Both the position numbers and the translations under genes were made by a program. Shown in pieces: positions 54,541 to 64,000 of a stretch of 64,000 bases of DNA. This stretch comes from Anthonomus grandis grandis. Taxonomy: Eukaryota; Arthropoda; Insecta; Coleoptera; Curculionidae. The notes below the pieces were generated by a model, which was not told where the DNA came from, made no database searches, and was given only the letters and a program-made list of their open reading frames with translations. Position 1 is the first letter of the stretch; the number at the start of each line of letters is the position of its first letter. Where the stretch lies: NCBI RefSeq assembly GCF_022605725.1, contig NC_065547.1:9899167-9963166 (forward strand). The letters run 5' to 3'.

Positions 54541-56359
54541 ACTACATAGATGGTTTAAGAGTTAATTGTTCTGTAACCATAGTTTTAGTGAAAAAGTATA
54601 AACTATTGTTTTAGTTTTTTGTTCTTTAGTTTTAGTTCTTTTTTTGTATATTGTTTTTTCTTCTATTTATAGTTTTAAAAAAATTGTACTAGGACTGTCT
54701 TATTTGGGGTATACTGATATAGACTAACAGTTTTTATTTTGATAGTATTTATATTGGCAAATATAAATACTATCGAAGTAGAACTTAGTATATGATCTAA
54801 TATTTAAGTAATAAAACGTATTTGAATTTGAAAATTATAAGGAATTAAACTGCATCGAAGGAAAAGAAATTTTGAGGGTTACCGCAGAACTTTTCTTTGT
54901 ATAAGTCTTGAATAAAAAAGACCGCAAATAGTAGCAAGAATCATTTGATTACACACTAAATGAATATGTTATTATGCTTTGATTGCTGGTTAGAAAGGGC
55001 TAGTATGTAAATTTGATAAAGTTCTCAAATAAAAGTTTGAAATCGAAAACCCTCCCTCTATAATCTTCAGTTTGACGTCATAAAAAGCATCAGAATGGTC
55101 AGGGTTTTTGCCCTTGCGCGTTAAAAAACTGATTCCCATTATTGTCCTCCCTGCAACACGATATACTCTATGGTCTTTTTTTTACGATGCGGTTTCACCA
55201 TTATCATATATTACACTCTATAGTGGGAAAGTGACACGTGCCTTTTATGTAATAGTATCTCCTGACACTTCCGTGCCGATAATGGTACAACTATGTCGTG
55301 CTCATCAAAAGAGGGGTGCGATCGTGTTAATTTTTGTTGTTATAGAATGAGTGACAAGGAGCACGCGTATGTATCAGATTTTTCATCAAAAAAAAAAAAA
55401 CGTCACTCGATCCAGATGAGCTTAAATCACCTTAAGAGTAATAATATGGAGCAACAGTATGTGACAAAGCAAATATTACCGTCGTTAGTCACCCCCTTTG
55501 GGCAATTACAAGGACCATAATCATCCCTCTTTCCTCTGGAGGGCGTCAACTTTACTCGACTCTATGACTTGTCGTGATTTTCGATTGCTAATCTCACAAG
55601 GGGCTCGAAATATGAATTAATTATTGTTTTGCGTAAACTATTGGAAGAAAATAAGAAATATACGTGAGTAAATAAAAATTAGAGGCATAGAAATTTACTA
55701 TTTTGCATAAAATAAATGTTTGTGGAAAAACGTGTGCGTGTGTGTGTGTGTGTGGTCGACATAGTCTGACATGGGCTTACATGTCCATTGTGCGAAGTGT
55801 CAACCGGATTCTTCCGGGCCACTGGACGTTCTGTCTTCAGTTGTTTTCGGCTCTGTGGCTTAGATGACAACCGGGATTAGCATTTTGAGCGGCGCAAACC
55901 GTCGATGTACGACACCGGAGACAACGTGTTAATTCTTCTATGGGTATATCAGAAGAGCATTATTAATAATAATAAATATTTTTTATTTGCAAACTTATTC
56001 TACATAAAAAAACTACATAAAAAAATAGACATTTATTATTTTATGCAAATAAAAGGCCAACAAATTCAGAATTCTGCCAAGGCAGATTCTGGTCTTTAAC
56101 ATTGTGGTCAAAACTATAAAAAACTAACTAAAAAAAATGTAGAAACGCTTGTAACAGACTAAGGTTAATTATACACACCTACCCAAAAAATTTAGAACAT
56201 TAACATAGTTACTATGTTAATGTAAGATCATTTTCCATTTCTGTCTTTGTTAATAATGAAAATGACCGCGACCATCATTAATATTAATAACCATAATTAC
56301 TACCATTTTGTTTATAATTAATCTGCAATTATAGGTCAAACGAATATCTTCGGCAAAAG
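54541..56359. other. 1.8 kb without a recognised gene
   Basis: Mostly repeat-free. 55080-55580 and 55750-55920 are of balanced composition with several CpG (for example CCGGATTCTTCCGGGCC). 80- and 75-codon frames at 55108-55350 and 55293-55520 show no motif. A (TG)n run lies at 55737-55754. This may be unique host DNA. Confidence 0.3.
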
Positions 56360-56760
56360 TCCAATATCCTTTGATGAAAGCCAAAAGTCCAACGCAAAAG
56401 CACGCTTGCTGTAATAAAATTGAAAGGCCTTGGCTACAGCGTTGGTTACATGCAATGAAATGTCAATTATTGAAAAGTGGTGTAATGATTTGGGGTTGCT
56501 TTTCCAAGATTAACAACATACGGAATTACATGTCAGATTTGAATGGGGTAAATACACCGTGGAGTATAAAAATACTTTTGATTCTGAATTCCTTACGTTA
56601 AATGTATTAACAGCCAAATTTTTTAAAACTGGAATCCCACCTCCCAAGCCCATAAGAGAGAGCAAGCTTTCTGCAATTATTCCCACAAACAGATTGCAGT
56701 TTTGGAAAGAGCTACCAGTTTCCGAAAATGTAGATATGTGTGATTCCGATGATGAGTAAG
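56360..56760 (+). pseudogene. Tc1-like scrap followed by an unrecognised frame
   Basis: About 56455-56510 reads LLKSGVMIWGCFS, resembling the 'GG..VMVWGCFS' block of Tc1 transposases, with nothing else of that gene. From 56559 a 66-codon frame reads MEYKNTFDSEFLTLNVLTAK, FFKTGIPPPKPIRESKLSAI and an acidic end. I do not recognise it. Confidence 0.35.
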
Positions 56761-57252
56761 TTCATTGTTATTTTAGTGCTCATGTAATACTACTCTAATA
56801 ATATGTTATATTTAATTTAATAAAAGGTTTTCTTCAAGGTAGTTTTTTCTTTATGCTTACTTTCTTAATATAATACGGCATTTATAATTTTGTTTAATAA
56901 ATAACATATTATAAAAGAAAATGCCGTAACAGCATATACGGCATATAAAGCTAATATAGGTGACTTAATTTTTAAACTAAAATACATGTTTACATTTTGA
57001 TAAACGAAAAAATATATTTTACTCAAAAAGTAACATATTTTGTTTCTATTTAATAAACTTTTTATTTGTTAAAAAGTTTCATAAATGTCAAAGGCAACAA
57101 GCAAAACATAAAATGTCGTTTTTCTCGAAACGCCATTTACGTAGATTTCGGCGTTTTCGTTAAGCAGGGCAGAGTACCTCTCACAAAAAAAAAAACACGG
57201 ACATTAGTTACCCACACTAAACACAGAATTTTGGTTTTCACCTGTACCCAAA
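56761..57252. other. No gene seen
   Basis: Very AT-rich, with repeated TTATAATTTTGTTTAATAAA-like words around 56870-56960 and an A run at 57184-57195. Confidence 0.3.
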
Positions 57253-57956
57253 CTAACAATATTGACCCTTCAATATTTTACTCAGATAGCTGCTCATCAG
57301 ACGCACCATCATTCCTCTGCGAAAAGTCTGAACAGATACCAAACCCAACTCAAAATTTATGCCCAAAGAGTTCATCTGATATGAAAAATTATAGGAAAAG
57401 GACCTTTTAAATAATTGAGTCTTATGCCTTGGAATATGAATTGTGTTTCTTCTTAAGCCCAAATGGTGAACATCATTTCTAAAAGTAATCTTAAGGTATA
57501 GGTAAGGTGGACTACGGTATTTAAGAATTTTATAAAAAAAAAGTAAGTGAATGAGCAACCCTACGATTTTGCATATTTAACCACCCCAGCTCGGAAAGTC
57601 TATGGAAATGCGATTACGTCTGCGTATTCCAAAAATTAGGCGAATACATGAGTTCTGAAGCTTTTGCAATCGGAACTTGTCATAATAGTCTAGGCACCAA
57701 CAGTAAACAACATGGCATTAATTGCATTGTGACAGCACTAAAGAGTCACACAATATTTTTTTAATATCTTCACTTAGATAATGCATATGCAAGTAAATTA
57801 ATTTTAAAGCAAAATACCCTTTTTTTAGAACATTAGAAACGTGTTAATGAAATCGCAAATCACTATCCACTATTAAGCCCAAACTTTTGCAATTATCTAC
57901 AACAGGAATATTAGCATCATCCATCTTAATACTCATAGTGTTGCTGTTTAAAATAT
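57253..57956 (-). pseudogene. Non-LTR RT, C-terminal half, interrupted by a pogo element
   Basis: From 57956 leftward: NHILNSNTMSIKMDDANIPV, VDNCKSLGLIVDSDLRFH, then in other frames KKGYFALKLIYLHMHYLSED, KKILCDSLVLSQ and RLQKLQNSCIRLIFGIRRRN. Then LLIHLLFFYKILKYRSPPYL and HIPRHKTQLFKRSFSYN. It is the same family as 1-134 and 4177-4734. The RT sequence stops exactly where the pogo element begins, and its N-terminal half is not found beyond the other end. Confidence 0.7.
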
Positions 57957-60220
57957 GGTTAGGGGAGAGGGGGGTAAAATGATCCCTGCGGGTTGAAATG
58001 ATCCTGCAATTTAAAAGTTCCCATTTTATGCAAAATAAGCGTAATATTGGCAACAATGTTCTAGGAGAAGAGGTTATAAATAGACCACAATCGGAATTGC
58101 GATTCAGTTCGAATCCAACAATTGCGATGTGAACTTGTGTTTTTTACGTTTATAATATAAGGTAAGGTATTTGTTTTGTTTTATTTATTTTTTTAACAAT
58201 GTGACTGATCCATCTTCTTCTTACGTTGTTTTGTTGAGGAAGGGATGCTGAGTTGATTTGTGGTTTTTGTTTTCAATTAATATATGTCAATTAGTTTTCA
58301 TTTAACAAATGGTACTGCATGTCACTTTGGGGTAAAACAATCCTCTAAGCGTGGGGCAAAACGATCCCGTTTTAAAAAGGGGATCATTTTACCCCCTAGT
58401 TCCTACCAAATTGTTGTAAATCCTAATTTTTATTTACAAACTCATTTTACGTCGTATTGTTACAGGATGCCACGAACATATAAGCGAATAACCAATAGGC
58501 AAAATTGGGATGCTGAGCACATGAAAAATGCCATAGCAGAAGTTAACCAAGGAATGCCTGTGAAAACCGCTGCCCGAATCTTTAACGTACCAAGAATGTC
58601 GCTTAAACGGCGTGTAATGGACAAAAATAAGGTAGCAAAGCTAGAGATAAAGTCACTTGGGAGCTGCCACCCTATATTTTCGCCGGAACAAGAGCAAGAG
58701 TTAGTAACTCATATCCTAGATTTTGAAAGCAGGATGTATAGACTCAAAACTCGTGATTTGCGACAACTAGCTTATCAACTTGTTGAAAAGAACAAAATTC
58801 CCCACAAGTTTTCTCATGTAGAAAAAGCTGCTGGTAAAGATTGGTTAAGCGGTTTTAGAAGAAGACATCCAGAGATTTCCTTGAGGTGTCCTGAAGCGAC
58901 GTCAGCTGCTAGGGCAAGAGCCTTTAATAAACCAGTTGTGAAAAAGTTCTTCAATTTGTTGAAAGAGATTTACTCTAAAAATAATGATGCGCCTCACCGA
59001 ATTTTTAACGTAGACGAGACTTCGATTTCTACTGTTCCTGGACGAAACTCAAGAATATTGGCACGAAAAGGTTCCAAACAAGTGGCAAGGGTAACATCAG
59101 CGGAACGGGGGGTTTCGACAACAGCGGTGGTTTGTGTATCAGCTGCTGGAAGTTTTGTCCCACCGATGCTTATTTTTAGTAGAAAGCGAATGAAGGCCGA
59201 ACTAACAGATGGAGCTCCTCCGGGTACCATTTTTGCGTGTAATGAAAGTGGTTGGATGCGTACCGAAATTTTTAAGCAGAGGTTTACTCACTTCGTATCT
59301 TTCGTCAAGCCGAGTAAGGATGCGCCAGTGTTACTTATATTAGATGGACATTTATCGCACACAAAAAATCTCGATGCTATTTTAAGTGCCAGAGAAAACT
59401 TTGTAACCATCTTGTGTTTACCTCCACACTGTACTCACAAGCTGCAGCCGTTGGACGTTGCTGTTATGGGTGCCCTTAGTGTTTATTTAGACCAAGCATT
59501 GGAAAAATGGTTAAACCATCATCCTGGTAGAACCGTGACGGTGTTTCAAATAAGTCAAATATTTTGCAAAGGCTACTTAAAGGCTTGCATACTATGAAAT
59601 GGGATAAACGAGTTTCGTAAAACTGGCATTTTTCCATTTTACTCAAAGGTTTTTTCAGATGTTGACTTTTTGGCCGCTGAAGTAACCGATCAAATCCTAG
59701 TGAGAGTGATGAAACTGTAGAAGATGTGGCACCAGGTTTTAATCCATGTAACCCATTGACAGATATATCCAATATAGCTTCTGATAATGATGCTAGTGAT
59801 TCAAACGATCCGTACTTGAATCCTGAGCCTGGGCCCAGCTCAAAACGAGATGGACAAATAAATTCATCTTTTTCAGTGACACCACAAGAATGTCAACCAT
59901 TTCCAAAAATGAAGGCAAGAGAAACACAAGAAAGAGAAAGTCTTGTGGAAGTGCAGTTTTGACCAGCACGCCATACAAAACTGCGCTTGAAGAAAGTACA
60001 GTAGAGCCTTGATAATCCGGACATGCGTTACTCCGGATGCTTCAGTAGTCCGAACATTCCTTGTACGCGATAATCCGGATCGCGCTGTTTTCAGCCGTTT
60101 TGCAGGCTTTGACAAGTTTAAATTAATTGGTAGTTTGCGAAAGTTTAGTTTTTAACGTTACATAGGTATTACAGTCGACAATTATTGCTTCCTGGCCTTC
60201 CTACACCAACTCTGGGGAAT

Positions 60221-61331
60221 ATGGCTCCAGGACGAAAGCATAAAACATTATCTTTAAAACAAAAGCTTGATATACTGAACAGATTAGAACGTGGCGTGAG
60301 TGGAAAAGCCTTAGCTAGTGGAAAAGACAGCACCGGGACGAAAAATAAGTAAGGAGCGGGTTACTTTCCTGGCATGTGTAAATGGAGATGATTCTCACAA
60401 ATTGAGAATTCTCGTCATTGGAAAAGCAAAAAATCCCAGAGCATTTAAAAATGTACCCATACCCGTAGAGTACAAAAATTCCTGCAATGCTTGGATGACA
60501 TCTGCAATATTTAAAGAGTGGTTTTATAATTCGTTTATTAGGCAAGTAAAAGAGTATTTAAGAAGTCTCCAAAATCTAACTGAACGTGCTCTTTTAATCA
60601 TTGACACTGGCTCAAGCCATGGATCGGCAAAAGAACTGAGAAGTGAGGATGGCCATTTGCAAACAATCTTTCTTCCGCCAAATTGCACAGCATTGCTGCA
60701 ACCCATGGATTAAAATGCCATAAGGTTGACTAAATTGTTTTAGCGTAAAAGCCTTTTGGCGCACATTTTTATCACAAAATGAAGAAAATGTTATCCAGGT
60801 ATTAAAGACCTTAAATCTCAAAACTGCAACATACTTACTGAGCAATGCATGGTCAAAACTTACTGTAGAGGTTTTACAAAAATGTTGGGAAAAAGAATTT
60901 CCAAAAGGAACGGTTTTTGGTAATTATTTAGAATACGAAGCCGATGATCTGATTTCGCTAAAGCAATTACAGGAAAAGCTACGAGCTTTAACGGATGTTT
61001 CGGCTATGCTCTGCTCCAAACACTAAGTGAAAACGAGATAAATCCTAATGAAGTGAATAACTGGATTGAAAATAATGACAACTTGGTATTAGATGAGATA
61101 GAAAGCAACGAAATGCATTATAGCAGCAGCGAAGAATGTGAAGATGATGACGAAAATCAAGGGAGAGAGAAAGTAGTCAAAAATGATGAAGCAGTCAATT
61201 TATGCTTAAAGTGGGCTGAAGAAAATCGAGTGCCATTGCATGATATTCTTGTTCTTCAAAGACTTAAAGAAATGGCTTTTATGAAAAAGCAAGAAAAAGT
61301 AAAGCAAGCAAAAAATTACAGACTTTTTTAA
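60221..61331 (+). pseudogene. Tigger/CENP-B-type transposase with internal deletion
   Basis: Starts MAPGRKHKTLSLKQKLDILN (CENP-B-type helix-turn-helix, LERGVSGKALA). It then jumps at 60318-60330 to TAPGRKISKERVTFLACVNG. The jump is at a repeated AGTGGAAAAG word, consistent with deletion between short direct repeats. It removes the second DNA-binding part and the first catalytic Asp. LLIIDTGSSH (second Asp) and LQPMD (third) remain, then a stop. Frameshifted remnants lead to an open acidic C-terminus (61053-61331: SSSEECEDDDENQGREK, FMKKQEKVKQ). Confidence 0.85.
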
Positions 61332-61533
61332 TTAGCTTTATTATGTACCTACTACATAGCAAACATGTAATTTAGTTTATCCTTTTAATTTGTATGTTTT
61401 TCTCGTTTATCACATATTTGTAGGCAATTTTTTAGTTATATACATATAATATTCCCTAATAAAAAACATATATGTATGTAAAAAGACATCATGTTTCAGT
61501 AATCCGAATTTTTCGTTAATCCGGATCATCACG

Positions 61534-61571
61534 ACTATTAAAAACGACGGATCACCGTCGTTTTTAATAGT
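61534..61571. repeat. Perfect 17-bp hairpin near the Tigger 3' end
   Basis: ACTATTAAAAACGACGG, four-base loop ATCA, and the exact inverse. It lies just inside the terminal inverted repeat. Confidence 0.9.
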
Positions 61572-62291
61572 CCGGACTATCAAGGCTTTACTGTATCAAG
61601 AAAAAGGAAGTAAAAGAAAAAACAATTAAAACAAAAAAGAGAAATGACAAGAAGACACTAAAGCAGAAGACGCCGAAAAATGGAAATAAAATAAAAGAAA
61701 GCCTTTCCAACTCTTCGGATTCGGAAGACGAGACAAATCCAATTTGTCTTTACTGCTGTGAAAAATATTTTACATCAGTTGATGGTTGGATTCAATGCAA
61801 AAAGTGTTTGGAATGGGCTCACAAATTGTGTGCGGGTGTTGAAGAAGATGAGGATGAATTTATTTGCGAACATTGCTCCAATGTTCGTTTAGCACTAGCA
61901 AAAGTTCAGAGAAAGCTTAGGTTTTAAATACAGTTTATCTTGGTATTATACTGTCAGAGTATTTTTTTTTAAGTTTTTTTGTAGAAGGGATCGTTTTATC
62001 CCCAATACGCAGGTAAAATGATCCCTTTGCGTCTTTTATGATTTTGTTAAATTTTTTAAAAGAAAAAAATTTTTTTTGTTAAAAGTGTGGTTTTATTAAG
62101 AGAAATTACTCTTTTATAGGCCTATTCTATCAAACTGAAGTTTAAAGAAAATTCAAATTCTTATTATTCTTATATATTAAAGCACTTTAGTGAAAGAGTT
62201 AAGGAAACTATTTCCATTATTGTAACCTGAAAAAGAAGGTTTACATAAGATGGCGAAGGAAGGCTTGGTTCGCGTTACAGGTTACATTGAT

Positions 62292-62830
62292 TTTTGGAAA
62301 GTGGGTTTTCCACTTATTTCTTTTAATCTCTTATTGTCTGTGTGCAAAGAATGATAAAAACCTCATTGAGAAGTATCGGCCTATTACAATAAAAGACAAA
62401 TTTTCTAAATGTTTTCTAAACGTGTTTTTTATTCAGCTTTGTATCCTTCAATAAGATTCTCATCAGCATAAATTTGTGAAACGTAGATCTACTACTGCAA
62501 ACTTAATTTCTCTTACAGAACATATATCGCAGTCAATAAATGCCAATTCACAAGTTGACTATATCATGGTATACTTTTGAATAATCTTGTCTAAAAGTAC
62601 TTTTCTTTCTGCTTAATAAACTCTTGTAACTTTTACCTTACCTTTCGCAATCAGCACGTGGAATGTTATGGCACAGATGTAAATAGCTCCGCACAGTGCG
62701 GAGCTATTTAAATCTGTGGTTATGGTCGTATTTCGGTTCAGATAGTTGCAACATCTGGAGTTCCACAGGGCTTCATATTAGCGCCGCTTTTTTTTAATGT
62801 GTTTAGAAATAGTATACACAATGGCCGATC
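62292..62830 (+). pseudogene. Non-LTR RT fragment with an internal insert
   Basis: Frame pieces: FWKVGF, CAKNDKNLIEKYRPITIKDK (fingers), KRRSTTANLISLTEHISQSI and NANSQVDYIMVY (up to motif A). About 170 bp of unrelated sequence containing a palindrome (62674-62714) follows. Then SVQIVATSGVPQGFILAPLF and FNVFRNSI (motif B) appear. The YADD block is not present before the fragment ends. CR1/Jockey-type. Confidence 0.65.
62681..62709. repeat. Near-perfect palindrome
   Basis: AAATAGCTCCGCAC, one base, and the exact inverse. CAGAT and ATCTG a few bases outside extend the symmetry to about 62674-62716. Confidence 0.85.
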
Positions 62831-63382
62831 GACAGTCCAGCAAGGTTTGGGGTCCTTTTAAAAAAAAAATTAAATATACTCGGATCCGTCGATTTTTGAT
62901 TTTAGGGGGACAATTTTTTTTAATACTTTCAACCCTCTAACATCAACACTTGCCAGAAGTTTCAACCACCCTCAAAGTATTAAATAGGAATGGGGGCTAA
63001 GTGAAGCCTATTTTAAAGGTCTTTTTATTCTAGTTACAACTGCCAAGTTTGAAATTGCTAACTTGAGTTTTCGCAGTATGACAGCTTGTCAAAAATGTTG
63101 AAACAATACTATTGTTTAATACTTTTAGCGCTAGTTTTTAGAGGTTCTTGATTTACAAAATAAAAACGCTCACACCTGTCGATTTTTGATTTTAGAAAAA
63201 CGATTTTTTGTTTAAAATTTTTACCCTTATTTTTTAAATAAGAAGGAGTGTGTTGTGATACATCATTGGAAAGGCCATTCAATTTTCTTTACAGTGGCAC
63301 TTGATTATTAGTACTTACGCATTATCTTATTAAATGTTTAAAATGTCCGCCATTTACCTCCATACAATAGTACAGTAAATGC
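62831..63382. other. No gene; probable flank of the following transposon
   Basis: GTCGATTTTTGATTTTAG occurs at about 62887 and again at about 63179 as a direct repeat. This layout fits the non-coding end of a mariner-type element whose transposase starts at 63383, but the terminus was not located. Confidence 0.35.
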
Positions 63383-63925
63383 TCAAAGTATTCCCGGACG
63401 TTGTGAAGAATATCGGGTTATTTGTTGGCATTCATGAACGATGCGGTTCCGTAAATTTTCTAACAATTCAGGTTGGGTGGCATAAATTTTCAATTTCAGA
63501 TGTCCCTACAAAAAGAAATCAAGAGGAGATAAATCGGGTGATCTCGCAAGCCATTCGATAGCACCCTTTCTCCCAATCCATCTACCAGGAAACGTTTCAT
63601 CCAGAAACTGCTGTACTGGAAATGCATAATGGGGAAGAGCCCCGTCTTGCTGAAATATCGCATTTCCCTCATGGTAGCGTTGGTCTTTTTCCATAATTTC
63701 AATCAATGCTCGGTTAATGGCATTCTTGAGAAGGTCTAAGTACCTATCTCCATTTAAATTTCCTGGTAAGAAAAATGGTCCAATTATGTAATCACCAAAA
63801 ATACCAATCCAAACGTTTAATTTTTGAGGCTGTTGAGTATGAACCTCATGGTAGATCCTTGGGTTCGTGTCGGACCAGTACCGACAATTATGACGATTGA
63901 CAGTGCCATTACATAAGTCGGATTG
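63383..63925 (-). pseudogene. IS630/mariner-type transposase, C-terminal half
   Basis: The frame is open from about 63925 to 63506: DLCNGTVNRHNCRYWSDTNP, KLNVWIGIFGDYIIGPFFLP, NLNGDRYLDLLKNAIN, IFQQDGALPHYAFPVQQFLD (second catalytic Asp) and EWLARSPDLSPLDFFL (third site). Next comes a stop where Trp is expected (TGG to TAG), then GHLKLKIYATQPELLENLRN and a stop at 63383. The N-terminal half and the first Asp lie beyond a stop at about 63926 or have decayed; the window ends 75 bp later. It differs from the other four IS630/mariner lineages here. Confidence 0.8.
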
Positions 63926-64000
63926 TTAACTGATTTTTGATAGTTTAAAAACAATTTTTTACTCACATACCTAAAATATCCAGTAAAATGTTAAGAATTC

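Larger units (their letters stand above)
59999..61593 (+). mobile_element. Tigger/jerky-type element inserted in the pogo gene
   Basis: 1,595 bp with TA on both sides (59997-59998, 61594-61595). Inverted ends are CAGTAGAGCCTTGATAATCC and CAGTAAAGCCTTGATAGTCC (read inward), continuing GGAC. The transposase inside is internally deleted. The TA flanks and the resumption of pogo coding beyond 61595 show it landed in an existing pogo copy. Confidence 0.9.
58467..61927 (+). pseudogene. pogo transposase with C-terminal PHD-like finger, split by an insertion
   Basis: The likely start is ATG 58467 (MPRTYKRITNRQNWDAEHMK), just after GTTACAG, a possible 3' splice site. The frame is open from 58284 to 59597. 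Parts: psq-type helix-turn-helix (IAEVNQGMPVKTAARIFNVP), a Tc5-type DNA-binding region (LVEKNKIPHKFS, GKDWLSGFRRRHPEISLR), and the DDE domain with FNVDETSIST, LLILDGHLSHT and HKLQPLDVAVM, all three Asp kept. An in-frame TGA at 59595 is followed by NGINEFRKTGIFPF. After a frameshift near 59700 comes an acidic linker. After the Tigger insert, 61600-61927 encodes a Lys-rich stretch and a PHD-like finger (CLYC, WIQCKKC, HKLC, ICEHC). It is inactive, but the catalytic core is intact. Confidence 0.88.
57961..62035 (+). mobile_element. pogo-type transposon with nested Tigger element
   Basis: The left end has GGGGAGAGGGGGGTAAAATG, ATCCCTGCGGG. The right end has AAGGGATCGTTTTATCCCC and GGTAAAATGATCCC near 61985-62025. 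The word GTAAAAYGATCCC or its inverse recurs at 57975, 58330, 58347, 58380, 61988 and 62013. Exact ends are uncertain by tens of bases. A Tigger element (59999-61593) interrupts the 3' part of the gene, and the coding sequence resumes on its other side. Confidence 0.8.

Noticed and set aside
55679..55870. 63-codon minus frame with Thr-His repeats
   Set aside because: Produced by the (TG)n microsatellite.
1..64000. Bacterial-type operons, ribosome binding sites, riboswitches, terminators
   Set aside because: Sequence is eukaryotic in character; such signals would be chance matches in AT-rich DNA.

Overview
The window looks like non-genic, repeat-rich chromosomal DNA from an arthropod, most likely an insect and plausibly a beetle. 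It is strongly AT-rich. It carries many decayed transposable elements of kinds typical of insects: mariner/IS630, pogo/Tigger, PIF/Harbinger, Penelope-like, CR1/Jockey/I-type non-LTR, Copia, and an errantivirus-like LTR element. No intact host gene, rRNA, tRNA, operon or CRISPR array could be supported. Nearly every coding trace is a transposon protein, and most are broken by stops, frameshifts or deletions. Species assignment is inference only.

Layout. 0-5.4 kb: a Penelope-like element (PLE) with a long open RT plus GIY-YIG frame sits between two pieces of a non-LTR reverse transcriptase. 5.4-7.3 kb: an IS630/mariner-type element with 320-bp terminal inverted repeats. 7.4-12 kb: several minus-strand non-LTR fragments and transposase tails. 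12-16.4 kb: mostly unassigned, with one dead transposase. 16.4-20.2 kb: a field of degenerate short repeats containing a 553-bp tandem duplication. 20.6-22.8 kb: dead non-LTR RT and Copia RT. 22.75-24.65 kb and 32.8-34.65 kb: two arms of an inverted repeat. Each arm is a roughly 290-bp satellite carrying the same dead mariner at the same site. Between the arms lie a split non-LTR endonuclease, an LTR element reduced to its gag start and env tail (with a second PLE inside its 3' LTR), a GC-rich patch and another mariner-like element. 36.7-54.5 kb: a large field of degenerate repeats sharing a CCAGG core. Into it are set a CR1-like element, a Harbinger element with a MADF remnant, a pogo element and an RNase H-bearing non-LTR element. 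57-62 kb: a pogo-like element with a C-terminal PHD-like finger, itself interrupted by a Tigger element. 62.3-64 kb: an RT fragment and another IS630-type transposase.

The elements do not form a pathway. Their relations are of nesting and duplication, which give a relative order of events. The most unusual structures are the mariner-bearing inverted arms, a satellite that repeats a primer-binding-site-like motif shared with the LTR element, the CCAGG repeat superfamily with hairpin and splice-like cores, and a near-perfect 69-bp palindrome built from that superfamily.
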